A stretch of DNA of 64,000 bases from Macrosoma leucophasiata. Taxonomy: Eukaryota > Arthropoda > Insecta > Lepidoptera > Hedylidae. The translations under genes and the position numbers were made by a program. Location of the stretch: assembly GCA_036365455.1 (NCBI GenBank), contig JAWQUS010000007.1:18616001-18680000 (forward strand), written 5' to 3'. Shown here in pieces: positions 11,486 to 21,109 of this stretch. Numbering within the stretch: the first letter of the stretch is position 1; each line of letters starts with the position of its first letter. The notes beneath the pieces were generated by a model. That model searched no databases, was not told the DNA's origin, and worked only from the letters and a program-made list of their open reading frames with translations.

Positions 11486-12241
11486 TTATTTATGTTTTGT
11501 GATGTTTCTCTTCGATCTCTCTACGGCTACCTTGTCCGTCGAAGCCGAAGTAGACTGTTTGACCGTTGTTACGGAAGCAGGTACTGCTTTAACTGCATCG
11601 GTCATCTTACCAGCCGCGATAGTGGATATATCTGCCATACATTCCACGCGATGACGACTTCCATCTGGGGCAACCACGAAGATCCAGCCATCGCGTGTCC
11701 AGCACTTAGTGATGCCAAAACGCCTCCTAGCTTCAAGAAATACTTCGTGCCTAGTTTTGGTCAGATATTCCGAGAGAGTGATGCCAGAACCCTTAAGCTT
11801 GGTCTTTGAGAACCAAACCGCATCTCGAGTAGTTACATCTGTGAACTTTACAATGATGGGTCTTGGTTTACCATCCACAGGCCGCCCCAACCGGTGACAT
11901 CTGGATGCTGCAAAGTCAGACACTTTCAGACTCTCAGCAACGATTGAGGCCACCGCATTTGAAGTGTTCTCATTCCTGTCTTCGGGAACACCATGGAGGA
12001 GGAGCATTTTTCGTCGCCGGCTCATTTCCATCCTATCCAGCTCTCTGCCCAGGAACTCAACTTGCCGCTGCAGGGTGTTCATAGCGGCAAGAATGAATTT
12101 GCGGAAGTTGCTGAAGTCCGATGCAAGTGTAGTCGTAGTTGCAGATGAGGGGGAGGTCTTACGCAAATCCTGCTGGAACTCATCCATCCTACTGTTGAAC
12201 AGTTCAGCCATAGACATGATTGACTCTTTAACTGAATCCAT
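11486..12241 (-). CDS. LINE ORF1: L1-type RNA-binding protein
   Basis: The start chosen here is the internal ATG at 12241 (MDSVKESIM), giving 251 residues. The frame stays open 24 codons further upstream, but that part (MIPTLALLISLIL) reads like translated 5' leader. The N-terminal part to about residue 90 is polar and heptad-like (NTLQRQVEFLGRELDRMEM), consistent with a coiled coil. Next comes RRKMLLLHGVPED ... CHRLGR ... RPIIVKF, the arrangement of the L1-type ORF1p RNA-recognition fold. Then LSEYLTKTRHEVFLEARRRF and a basic Ser/Lys-rich tail. No CCHC knuckle is present. It would bind LINE RNA as a trimeric nucleoprotein together with ORF2. No frameshift or stop. Confidence 0.85.
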   Translation of the reverse strand: MDSVKESIMSMAELFNSRMDEFQQDLRKTSPSSATTTTLASDFSNFRKFILAAMNTLQRQVEFLGRELDRMEMSRRRKMLLLHGVPEDRNENTSNAVASIVAESLKVSDFAASRCHRLGRPVDGKPRPIIVKFTDVTTRDAVWFSKTKLKGSGITLSEYLTKTRHEVFLEARRRFGITKCWTRDGWIFVVAPDGSRHRVECMADISTIAAGKMTDAVKAVPASVTTVKQSTSASTDKVAVERSKRNITKHK

Positions 12242-12480
12242 GTTGTCAGTGATTGTGTAGTGTGCTTCAAGAATTAATATTAAGGAAATTAAGAGCGCTA
12301 AGGTTGGTATCACATGTAAATAATATAAGTTAAGTAGTATTAGAGTAGTAGGTATATAAATTAAGAATTAATGTGTAATATAACTATTTTAAATTTAATT
12401 ATATTATAGGAACTTATAAAAACGTGTCAGTTAATTTCGCGCCTACCCACACAAAAAAATTACATTATTATTTTCAAGAG
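12242..12480 (-). other. Probable 5' region of the LINE, end not resolved
   Basis: Sequence upstream of ORF1 on the minus strand is AT-rich and merges into unrelated DNA around 12.4-12.5 kb. I could not identify a target-site duplication matching the 7757 end, so the 5' boundary is approximate. Confidence 0.4.
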
Positions 12481-13529
12481 TTTTTTTTTCTTGGGGAATA
12501 CATGGGACAGCTAGTTGATGAGTTAAACTCACTAGAATTAGCCACAATATTTCTACCCTAGTCAATATTTCTACCTTGGGTTTAACAGTTGCGAAGTTTA
12601 AATAAAATTATGAATTAGTATTAATTTAGTTAAAATAAATGTTTTAAAAACTTATTCTATCCACTATTTTCAAATTGTACCGCCATTAATAATAAAATAG
12701 CTCGTCATTTTAACCGGGTACAGTACTCCATTTTCCGATTCGTAAAATACATGATTTTACGAGTGGCCTAAGTGAAGTTTATTTCCCGAATTCGGTGTTT
12801 AATACGTTAATTCACGTGGAAGATGTTTGCGGAGCGCCGCGCTCTCGTCCGCCCGCCTTGTTTTTCTTACAAATGAAATTATTGCGCGAATAAAATATTT
12901 TACTGTCTGTCAATTTGCCGGGTTCACTTCGTCGAAATGTTCCACCAGATATTAAGCAGAGGTTAAAATTTTATTTGCACGGAGTTATTGCCCGAATGCC
13001 GACGTCTCGGCGTGATGTTGTTAAATTCTCTTCGGTACATCGGGCCCGTTCGTGGCCCATTATTGCTTGATGTAAGATGTAAGACAATGCCTGCAAATAG
13101 AACAAAATACTCTTATTTATTTCTTCGAACAATAAAGAGGGATGAATAGATATTTTCTCATATGAATTTTAAGATTAACTTCATCAGTTATTATTGTATA
13201 ACCGATTTATATACACAATAGTACACAAATAAAAATTTTATTGGTAATGAATTTTGCATTTCGTTTTAACTATTGATGTGAAAGGTATTTTATCATTGAA
13301 AAGAGAAAGTTGGCCAAGACACTTGTAACCAGACAAGGTTCCCATAAATAAATTACTAACATTTTTTAATTTATGTAGTTTACCTATATTTATCTCATTA
13401 GGAGAAGTAATAATAAAATAGAATAATATAGTAAAGTCTAGTATTAATAGAAGGGTATATGGTATAAAAGTATACAATATCAGCCTCCTCAAATCCCTTG
13501 GTTTATGCAAAGTAATGTTAACAGAAGTT
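12481..13529. other. Non-repetitive stretch without a gene
   Basis: Positions about 12720-13080 have higher complexity and GC content (gcggagcgccgcgctctcg, gaatgccgacgtctcggcg) and AATTA/TTAAT motifs. Nothing codes. Conserved non-coding DNA is one possibility. 13100-13530 is AT-rich with no feature recognised. Confidence 0.4.
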
Positions 13530-13534
13530 TTATT

Positions 13535-13960
13535 ATATAAGCACGTAGGTTACGTTCTGGCCACTACCCCTCGAATCAATTCGGATTTTTAATGAGGAAA
13601 GTAGCTTCTCCCATCTGTGACGTTTGTGGTACGAGGGATGCTGTCCACCATATACTCGTAGAATGTGTAAAACTTGTAAGGGAAAGAGAATTATTTATGC
13701 AAACATACAAAATCGATAGGAAATAGGAGCAATAACATCTTTATTAGGACAACCGTTTAGTGATGCAGCAAAATCATTATTAAGTATTATATCATTACAT
13801 AAATAAGTGCCTTTCTCAAGGAATAGGTGTAATTGTAGGTTAGGATATGATGGGGCTGACAAATCCTCCAGTAGAAAAAAACGTCCAAATAAATTTAGAT
13901 TAAAAAAAAGAAGTCTCTGTCCGGCATTAAACATCTTTCGACTCATGGTGATGTCATTGT
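13535..13960 (+). pseudogene. Relic of a LINE C-terminal region with a Cys-Cys-His-Cys motif
   Basis: In one plus frame about 13554-13727 reads SGHYPSNQFGFLMRK ... CDVCGTRDAVHHILVEC, then a stop. The spacing C-x2-C-x7-H-x4-C, with HxxxxC after a GHYP-type start, is the usual end of R1/I/LOA-type LINE polyproteins. Only about 55 codons survive. Downstream sequence to 13960 is open in short pieces only. The upstream RT is missing, so the family cannot be fixed. Confidence 0.55.
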
Positions 13961-14146
13961 AGTTCAATTTAGAATATATACCTGGTCTATTTATATACCG
14001 TTTTATAATATGTCATGCTGGTTAATATTCGCAAAGTAATTTAAAATTACTTTAAGAATATCTTTTACTTGCCCAATATCACTTCTTACATTCACAGTAA
14101 GACTTCAAATAATTAGGTTACTCTTAACCGTTGGTCCTTTTATGTA
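13961..14146. other. Short AT-rich gap
   Basis: Nothing recognised between the LINE relic and the direct repeat flanking the mariner. Confidence 0.5.
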
Positions 14147-14191
14147 ATTTGATGCTATTTCTATATTACTCTTTCCGTTGGTTATGATAAT

Positions 14192-15462
14192 AGGTTGGGG
14201 AAAAAGTCTTTTCGCATTATAGTATGTATGAACTTGTAATAAAATCTCTTTGGCTGTAGTATTTGTATCTGGCTGGTTTGGGTATCATTGAAAGTTAAAA
14301 TTTTAAAGAACATATTTCCAAATTCGAATTAGGCAAATGTGTGATTTTCATTTGTTTTTCGTACTGTCAAGATGAGTGAATCTAATGAAGAAATTCGATA
14401 CATTTTTAAATTTTACTACAAAAAAGCTAAAAACACAACGCAAGCCGCGAAAAAAAATTGCGATGTTTATGGACCTAGTGCAGTGTCTGTGAGAGTAGCA
14501 CAAATTTGGTTTAAGCGTTTTCAATCCGGCAATTTTGATGTCAACAATGCACCTCGCTCTGATCGCCCTATTACGGATAAAATGGATGCCATTTTTGAAA
14601 AAGTGGAGCAAGATCGACATATCAGTAGTTACGACGTAGCTGAAGAACTGAGAATTGATCACAAAACAGTTTTGGCACATTTGAAAAAAGCTGGGTACCG
14701 AAAAAAGCTCGATATTTGGGTACCTCACGAGCTCACTGAAAGAAACCTAATGAACCGTGTACTCATTTGTGATTCTTTATAACGACGTAATGAAACCGAA
14801 TCATTTTTGAAGAAGCTGATAACTGGTGATGAATAGTGGATCACGTACGACAAGAACGTGCGAAAAAGGTCGTGGTCAAAGGCCGGTCAGGCTTCACAGA
14901 CTGTGGCGAAACCCGCAATAAGGTGATGTTGTGTGTGTGGTGGGATTAGAAGGGCATTATTCATTATGAGCTATTTTCACCAGGCAGGACTATCGATTCT
15001 GAACTCTACTGCGAACAACTGATGAGATTAAAGCAAGAAGTTGAGAGAAAGCGGCCGGAATTGATCAACAGAAGGGGTGTGGTGTTTCATCATGATAACG
15101 CTAGACCTCACAAATCTATAGCCACTCAGCAAAAATTAAGAGAGTTTGTCTGGGAGGTGTTAATGCATCCGCCGTATAGTCCTGACCTTGCACCTTCAGA
15201 TTTCCACCTGTTTCGGTCTCTTCAGAATTCTTTATGCAATGTTAGGTTAACATCACGAGAGGACTGCCAAATCCACTTGTCGCGGTATTTTGATGAGAAG
15301 TCCCAAAATTTTTATAGCAAAGGGATCATGTCCCTACCTACAAGATGGCAAAAGGTTATTGAACAAAATGGTACATACATACTTTAGTTAAATTTAAATA
15401 AACTATATTAAAAAATGTTTTGAATTATCTTAAAAAATGCGAAGAAACTTTTTCCCCAACCT
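14192..15462 (+). mobile_element. mariner transposon, inactivated
   Basis: Inverted ends 14192-14218 (aggttggggaaaaagtcttt...) and 15436-15462 are complementary over about 27 bp with a few mismatches. The 1271-bp length is usual for mariner. A TA precedes the left end; the right flank is tc, so the expected TA duplication is lost or mutated. An 18-bp direct repeat (atttgatgctatttctat) lies at 14147-14164 and 15464-15481, just outside the element. Confidence 0.92.
14372..15387 (+). pseudogene. mariner transposase pseudogene
   Basis: Reads MSESNEEIRYIFKFYYKK at the start, then paired helix-turn-helix DNA-binding domains in the first 110 residues (VAQIWFKRFQSGNFDV, RPITDKMD). The catalytic region follows: ITGDE, HHDNARPH, and YSPDLAPSDFHLF, matching the D,D34D triad of mariner. 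It ends at about 15384 before TAG. Disabling changes: TAA at 14780-14782, TAG right after ITGDE (about 14834), a small deletion causing a frameshift near 14910-14920, and TAG near 14947 where a Trp is expected. All three catalytic Asp positions remain readable. It encoded the cut-and-paste enzyme; this copy cannot. Subfamily not assigned. Confidence 0.9.
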
Positions 15463-15875
15463 CATTTGATGCTATTTCTATCCCTATAACCGGTATAACA
15501 ATAATATGCTTTACCTATTTAACTATAAATGGGGGAAAAAGGATAAACCTTACTTCATTCTTGTACATATTTCTTCAGAAGAGACGGGTTAGTTTTTTTT
15601 AGTTCCATAAAGGAGTGAGCGAGCGGCGAGCCTATGTACATTAATTGAGCACAGTTCGACATTTCTGAGGCATTATTGGGACCTTATCCAGCGAAGACCC
15701 TTGAAGTCATTATTAGTAAGTGAGAGAGAAAGGACAGGGAATTTTCCCAATCCGGCGATCGGACCTGAGACCTAGGTAGGTTGGTAGGTACCAACAATAG
15801 TTTTCTACTACCACAACCGCTAAGCCATCGAGTAAATAAAATATGTAAGAAACATTGACCTAAGTACTCCCCTTA
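15463..15875. other. No gene recognised
   Basis: It begins with the right copy of the 18-bp direct repeat flanking the mariner. The rest is of mixed composition, with no feature recognised. Confidence 0.45.
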
Positions 15876-16078
15876 GTTTTTTTTTTAAGTACAGGAAGTG
15901 GCAAACTATCATGCAGTTCACATTGATGTTAAGTGATGACTGCAGCCTATAGACACACAGAATACATTACCACCTGACCGGAACACGATATTTCTGAACA
16001 CTACCATTTAGCGGCGAGTATATTAGGTAATGCGGTGGTGCCTTCTCCCGTCATTGGAGCTCTACCACCAGAAGCATG
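15876..16078 (-). repeat. Family A copy with internal deletion
   Basis: T-run at left (the A-tail on the minus strand), then ggaagtggcaaac, gatgactgcagcctatagac, and after a gap acattaccacctgaccgg through ctctaccacc. About 80 bp from the middle of the consensus are missing. Confidence 0.88.
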
Positions 16079-17119
16079 GTTCCAGTTTTTTGCGTTCAAT
16101 TTATCACAGTTTCACATAGTAATATGACAGATGACGTGGAAATGTCTCACTAAATATCTGTCAAATAAATTTAAAAACGGAACCGGCTATTTGTTCCCGG
16201 TGTCTTCTCCTCTTCTCTATATTATTAACTTTATTGATAAGAAATCAATATCCTTGTTCTGGTTGTTCAGTAAATATAAACATTAAAGTCAATATGTAGA
16301 CTGAATTGAACTACTTGGAATGGGGATGGTTAGAGGGCGCGTCAGGTTGAATGAATCACTGATACGAATAGAGTTCCACGCAACAAAGCTGATGTAATTG
16401 GTGCATTGTAGGCGGCCGCAGGCGGGCATCGTTAGCTTTTCTTTCGTAGACGCGGTTTTGTCCGGGCTGCTTGCTAATTAACTATGAAATTAATTGATGC
16501 AGCAAAGTTTCCGAGTGAAACTTGAATTAATTGGCACGTCCGACTTCAGTCTAATTAGGAGCCTGAGGCTTTTCAGTATCGCGCTCGTTGAAGCCGTGAA
16601 AAACACACAAAAGTGTTGTGAGCGAACGGTTTGTGCGCGTGGAAATTTTCAGAATCAAACTATGTTCGCATCTAATTGCGTGTGTTACTTTGTGCGTCTG
16701 TGTTCCACGAATGTGATTGATGTGTGGTAGCGTACACGGAATGCTGACGAACCATAATTTAGTCGTGTTTCTGGACAGACGAGAGAGAGAGAGAGTTAAA
16801 ATAAAAACTAACCTTACAAACCTAACCCCGTTACTCATAACATACGTTAGATACGTTTTAGTTATAATATGCTTTGTCTTTGTAAGTAGCATTGTCAATT
16901 GCGCAGGGTAGAAAAATTAAGGAGAGATTAGCTACACTTTAGCTAAAATACGTATATGAATAAGTTGGTAATGAATTTAATTTGGCATTAGATGTTTCTG
17001 TTGTTGTTTGAAACCGACACAAAAAAATTGTAAACATTCTAGATTTAAATATTTACTGAATTTTTCAGGTGTTCTAGTAGGTAGGTAGTAGATATTTATG
17101 ACCCTGAAATTTATATCAT
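16079..17119. other. No gene recognised
   Basis: 16300-16760 is of moderate complexity with short open frames that overlap on both strands and show no domain. A (ga)n run lies at about 16781-16794. 16800-17100 is AT-rich. Confidence 0.4.
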
Positions 17120-17262
17120 AGACGCGAAACATCAGACTTCAGGGGTTGCAACATAATAATATGTGCAATCACAATGCACCTTTGGTTTTTTTGTAGATGT
17201 CTACAGGCTGTAGTCGTTACTTACCATTCATATAAACTGTATGCTTGTTAACCAACATCATT
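17120..17262 (+). repeat. Family A fragment (tail half)
   Basis: Plus-orientation tail blocks are recognisable (gtagatgtctacaggctg, tagtcgttactta, aactgtatgcttgtt) with strong divergence and no clear A-tail. Confidence 0.6.
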
Positions 17263-17265
17263 ACA

Positions 17266-17433
17266 TAACAAAGCGGCCAAGTGCGAGTCGAACTCGCTTT
17301 CACAGTTTTCCGTACAATTCATCAACTTCCCATGTTATCATAAACGCTACAGACTTGTTATATTTATGTACTTTTTTCTGGATTTTTTACCAAAAATTTC
17401 GACCAGAGTTTTATTTTATGCGGAATTAAAATG
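17266..17433 (-). repeat. Family C repeat (cggccaagtgcgagtcgaac end), interrupted
   Basis: Starts gcggccaagtgcgagtcgaa, the end also seen at 36945 and, inverted, at 62350-62390. The repeat appears to continue after 17952, so it was interrupted by the tRNA-like insertion at 17434-17940. Confidence 0.6.
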
Positions 17434-17511
17434 ATTGTTTTATATTATTTCGCATTAACACATGCTTGTGAAATATATTTTATTTTAAAGAAAAATGGAA
17501 AGAAAAAATTT

Positions 17512-17587
17512 GACTTCAGGCGAGACTCGAACTCGCGGCCTACTGGGAATCTTGTCCAGCCGCTCTTCCTATTGAGCTACTGAAGTC
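17512..17587 (-). tRNA. tRNA-like sequence (probable pseudogene), antisense arm
   Basis: Complement of a tRNA-like fold: acceptor pairing gacttcag/ctgaagtc, a GCTC/GAGC D-stem, and a perfect GCGAG/CTCGC T-stem with loop TTCGAGT, which also forms a good B box (gagttcgagtctc). The anticodon arm is weak; the base before the putative anticodon is A instead of T in this copy. It is almost certainly part of a retroposon rather than a working tRNA gene. Confidence 0.6.
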
Positions 17588-17847
17588 CTGCCCCCTGTCA
17601 AATCTTTCCTTCACATTTATTGCATTGCTTTATGGTAGCAGCAGCACCAATTATGCTAGTTAGGCAACCGATATAATAGACTAGATAAAACAATTATTAA
17701 GGGTAAAAGCGACTTCTTTACGATATTCAATGAACTGCAAAGTCTATTATATCGGTTGCCTAACTAGCATAGTTGGCAATAGATGGCGCTGTTGCTACCA
17801 TAAAGCAATGCAATAAATGTGAAGGAAAGATTTGACAAATCGGGCAG

Positions 17848-17923
17848 GACTTCAGTAGCTCAATTGGAAGAGCGGCTGGACTAGATTCCCAGTAGGCCGC
17901 GAGTTCGAGTCTCGCCTGAAGTC
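17848..17923 (+). tRNA. tRNA-like sequence (probable pseudogene), sense arm
   Basis: Sense copy of the same tRNA-like unit. The anticodon loop could be CTAGATT, reading AGA, which would be serine, but the short variable region does not fit a serine tRNA and the stem has a mismatch. The A-box-like tagctcaattggaagagc and the B box are preserved. Identity of a parent tRNA is open. Confidence 0.6.
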
Positions 17924-17952
17924 AAATTTTTCTTTAAAATGGAATTAAAATG

Positions 17953-18780
17953 GTCATTTTTCATCTATTATATTATAATAACTTCAAAACTTTTAATGGC
18001 TAAAATTATAGAATTCCTTATAATAAGTCACGATATGTGACTTAAACTTCTCACTATTGTAAGGAACGACGAAAATGTCATATGAAAATGTTGCACGTCG
18101 GATCTACGCAATTAATTTTATCTTTGATTATTGTAACGGCTTTTAAAGTGAGTTGTTTTTATTTAAGCCGACATACACGACCTCTCTCGATAAGACGCTG
18201 GATGGGATACAAGGTTTGTCCCGAGGCGAAGGGACCACCATAATTAACATACATTATGAATTATCGAAAATGACCCACTCGAATATCCTTAATTACACGT
18301 TCCCTTGCCATATCGCTGCACGGCCTGTTGTAATGAATAGGTATGTTTTTATGAATATACGAGTATGTTGTCGATTGCTATCAAGTATCTCTGTTGTGAT
18401 GATCCACCTAATTACAAATTAGTGGCAATCGAACCACAGTTAATAAAAACCTTTGTTGAATTGTTATGATTCATGCTATTTACATTCTTCAATTGTTTTA
18501 TAATTATTTGAACTGTTCCACATTGATCTACATTATTGTCTTTAATCTGTGAAGAATACGGTATAATGAAGAAGTTGGATGGGGAAAAATATTAATTACC
18601 TACTTATGGAAATATATTATTTCTTATGTCATTGTTGATCTTGACTCTCAAGTAAATAAAAGTTACAATAGAATGACACAAATTATTAACTCTGAAAAAC
18701 ACAAAATATCTCAGTCTGATAATCGTTTGATCGAAGTTCAGCTTTTGTTCCGAGTCTGATGGTCATAATCCTAGAATCTG
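17953..18780. other. No gene recognised
   Basis: 17953-18140 may be the continuation of the interrupted family C repeat. The rest is AT-rich; the 89-codon frame at 18153 has no domain. Confidence 0.4.
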
Positions 18781-19690
18781 TAGCAGTACCTATCGTCGGG
18801 CGCGCGTTTACTGTTTTTCAACAGTCCAATTACATTTGTATTAGAACATATTTTCTAGTGACAAAAATATTACTTGTATCACTAACACGTTCGTTTTCTT
18901 TACACTGTATGTTGTAAGAGATCTCAGAATAAAAATCAAAGTGGAAATAAGCCTGTTGAGGCGGCGCGTCGCGGCGGTCGTACAAACTGAATGATCGGAT
19001 GTATTTCACTTCTAGCAGGTTTTCCATGTCATTGTTAGCGATTTGTTACAGCTTATTTCATATATAAAATTTAGATTGTAAAAATATAAGCCTGTCGAGG
19101 CGGCGAATCGCAGCGCTCGCACAAACAGAATGATCGGATGTATCTCTTTTCGAAGCAACCTGTGTAATATTGTCGCGTTATTTTATTTCAGGCCTTATAC
19201 AGAGTATTTTTCACGTTTCTAGCGAGTATTTCACGACATTTTTGGCGATTTGTAACAGCCTATTTTATAGATAAAATTGAAATTGTACATTGAGAAAGGC
19301 ATTAATAAATTATGTGAGGTGCTTACTATAGGAAATAATCATGTAAAGGCGGCGAATCGTGGCGGCCGTAGAAACTGAATGATCGCGCGTATAGGTTTCT
19401 ACTGCTTTCCAACCTTTCAATTACATTTGTGTTAAGAACATATTTTCTATTGACAAAAATATTACTTGTATAGGTATTCGAGCGACAGGTATTTTGTGAG
19501 AGAACTCAGAATGAGAATCAGAGTGGAAATAAGCCTGTTGAGGCGGCGCGTCGCGGCGACCGCACAAACTGAATGATCGGATGTATCTCACTTCGGAGCA
19601 CCCTGTGTAACGCTGTCGCGTTATTTTTCGGCTCTCATATTTATAGCGGTTATATTATGTTATTGTTGGTAATTTCTTGCAGCTAAATTT
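18781..19690. repeat. Array of four diverged copies of a GC-rich core
   Basis: A core of up to 95 bp starts aggcggcg(a/c)(a/g)tcgcggcg, runs through acaaactgaatgatcggatg and tatctcacttcgga, and in the best copies ends cctgtgtaacgctgtcgcgt. Copies start at about 18957, 19092, 19347 and 19537. A longer upstream part (caattacatttgt ... gagatctcagaat) is shared by the first and fourth copies and partly by the third. Spacers are AT-rich and poorly matched, so the cores have stayed more alike than the surroundings. A fifth core lies at 20725-20820. Confidence 0.85.
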
Positions 19691-20025
19691 TTTTAAGCCA
19701 TTGGCCAATTATTTTGTTTGAATGTCTACATCTCTGTATAATGCTGTCACTACTTTAGATGGTATCTTTATTTATTGTTGATTTGTTTGCTTCTTTCATA
19801 ACACTTAATAACTTTATAACAAGAGTCTCTCGTAATACAATAGTCGTGGAATGGGAATAGAATCAATTCGCTGTTTAGTCATAAGTCATAACTAATGCAC
19901 GCACCTATGTTAGAGCAAGACAGCTAACCGATTCAAATGCGATTCAGCAACGATTAGGTATGTTACTAAAATTTAGGCCCCTATTTTCATATTTCATTAA
20001 TTTGTACCAAGATCTTTTATTTATT
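19691..20025. other. AT-rich spacer
   Basis: Nothing recognised between the core array and the LINE 3' end. Confidence 0.5.
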
Positions 20026-20695
20026 TATTTAAACTTTAATGCACATTTAGGTACATAAGGCGGACTTAATGCCATAAGGCATTCTCTACCAGTCGACCTT
20101 GTGGTAGTGGAACCATATTGTGGGGTGCAATATAACAAAAAAACCATAGGGAAACAGAAATAATAAGAAAATAAATAATAAAGAAATTACTTAATGGGAG
20201 CTTATAGACAAATTACATAAAGATATACATATGTATATACATATACTATATATACCTACCTATAAACATAGTACATACATAAGTATAAAATATGCATACA
20301 AGTAAGATTGAATAAATACAATAGTAAGAATTTAAAAGCATATATATACTCGAAAAAATAAATAATAATAAGACGACGACAATTAAACCACCTACATCAA
20401 TAATTTTAGGTAATGACGATCGAGCTTCCGTTTAAATGCAAATTTAGAGGAAGATTTACGAATATCTAGGGGCTGCATGAGATCTTCTGTTTTTCTTTAA
20501 ATCTGTAGATTGAAAGTTTACGAAGGAAGGACCACTAGTAATTTACCTAAGTGGCGACTGCTCCGAATAACAACAAAACTTCGGATGAGTCGACCCCTTC
20601 TATTTGTAAAGAGTGAGATTTCATCCGCGGATAAGTTACATTTGCGGATGAATTGTCACCTAAGTCGAAGTGGGTGACAGGTGTTACCTATGTAT
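20026..20695 (-). pseudogene. 3' end of a CR1/Jockey-group LINE
   Basis: On the minus strand a short readable C-terminus (MQPLDIRKSSSKFAFKRKLDRHYLK around 20400-20480, quoted here only as a pattern: IRxxxSxxxFKRxL) is followed by an AT-rich 3' UTR. The UTR contains attaagtccgccttatgtac and ends in a (taaa)n tail at 20024-20040. The layout is like the end of the element at 7757. Upstream coding sequence is broken by stops (gaggtcttctgtttt region) and the RT is absent. Confidence 0.6.
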
Positions 20696-20724
20696 TGTAA
20701 AGGTACTATACGAAAAATAATCTT

Positions 20725-20822
20725 GTTAAGGCGGAGAATCGCGGCGGCAGCACAAACTGAATGATCGGATGTATCTCACGTCGGAGCAGACTGTGTAACG
20801 CTGCCGCGTTATTTTACGCGTC
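20725..20822. repeat. Isolated fifth copy of the GC-rich core
   Basis: Reads aaggcggagaatcgcggcgg ... acaaactgaatgatcggatg ... ctgtgtaacgctgccgcgtt, closest to the fourth copy of the array at 19537. It is separated from the array by about 1.1 kb, of which about 670 bp is the LINE insertion. Confidence 0.85.
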
Positions 20823-20843
20823 GACTCGAATTATTTTCAAATT

Positions 20844-21085
20844 TTTATTTTAAAAAAAAATGGAAGAAAAATTTGACTTCAGGCGAGACTCGAACTCGCG
20901 GCCTACTGGGAATCTAGTCCAGCCGCTCTTCCAATTGAGCTACTGAAGTCCTGCCCGATATGTCAAATCTTTCCTTCACATTTATTGCATTGTTTTTATG
21001 GTAGCAGCAGCGCCATCTATTACCAACTATGCTAGTTAGGCAATATATTTCACAAGCATGTGTTAATGCGAAATAATATAAAACA
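20844..21085 (-). mobile_element. tRNA-like retroposon with 11-bp target duplication
   Basis: Flanked by attttcaaatt at 20833-20843 and 21086-21096. In sense orientation (minus) the 242-bp insert starts tgttttatattatttcgcat, has about 135 bp of leader including ttgcctaactagcatagttg, then the tRNA-like sequence, then an A/T-rich tail. It is a simple, unfolded relative of the insertion at 17434-17940. The tRNA-like part is internal rather than at the 5' end, which is odd for a tRNA-derived SINE. Confidence 0.85.
20875..20950 (-). tRNA. tRNA-like sequence (probable pseudogene)
   Basis: Very nearly identical to the sense copy at 17848-17923, including the D-stem, the anticodon loop CTAGATT and the T-stem. 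It lies inside a retroposon insertion, so a functional tRNA gene is unlikely. Confidence 0.65.
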
Positions 21086-21109
21086 ATTTTCAAATTGTTT
21101 ATACTTGAA

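Larger units (their letters stand above)
17434..17940. mobile_element. Folded-back retroposon with two inverted tRNA-like sequences
   Basis: A 12-bp direct repeat ggaattaaaatg flanks the insertion (17422-17433 and 17941-17952), as expected of a target-site duplication. Inside, an antisense arm (about 17480-17680) and a sense arm (about 17740-17935) are complementary over roughly 190 bp. Both include a tRNA-like sequence and the block ttgcctaactagcat. The centre (about 17685-17740) is single copy. The first 45 bp (17434-17478) are in sense orientation and match, inverted, the outer end of the related insertion at 21040-21085. This order (sense outer piece, inverted piece, sense piece) is what 5' inversion during target-primed reverse transcription can give. 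Confidence 0.85.

Noticed and set aside
11492..12260. Four plus-strand frames of 62-105 codons
   Set aside because: They all lie antisense to LINE ORF1 and have no domain.
17512..17923. Two functional tRNA genes in inverted orientation
   Set aside because: The anticodon stem is mismatched, the anticodon differs between arms, and both lie inside one insertion with a target duplication.
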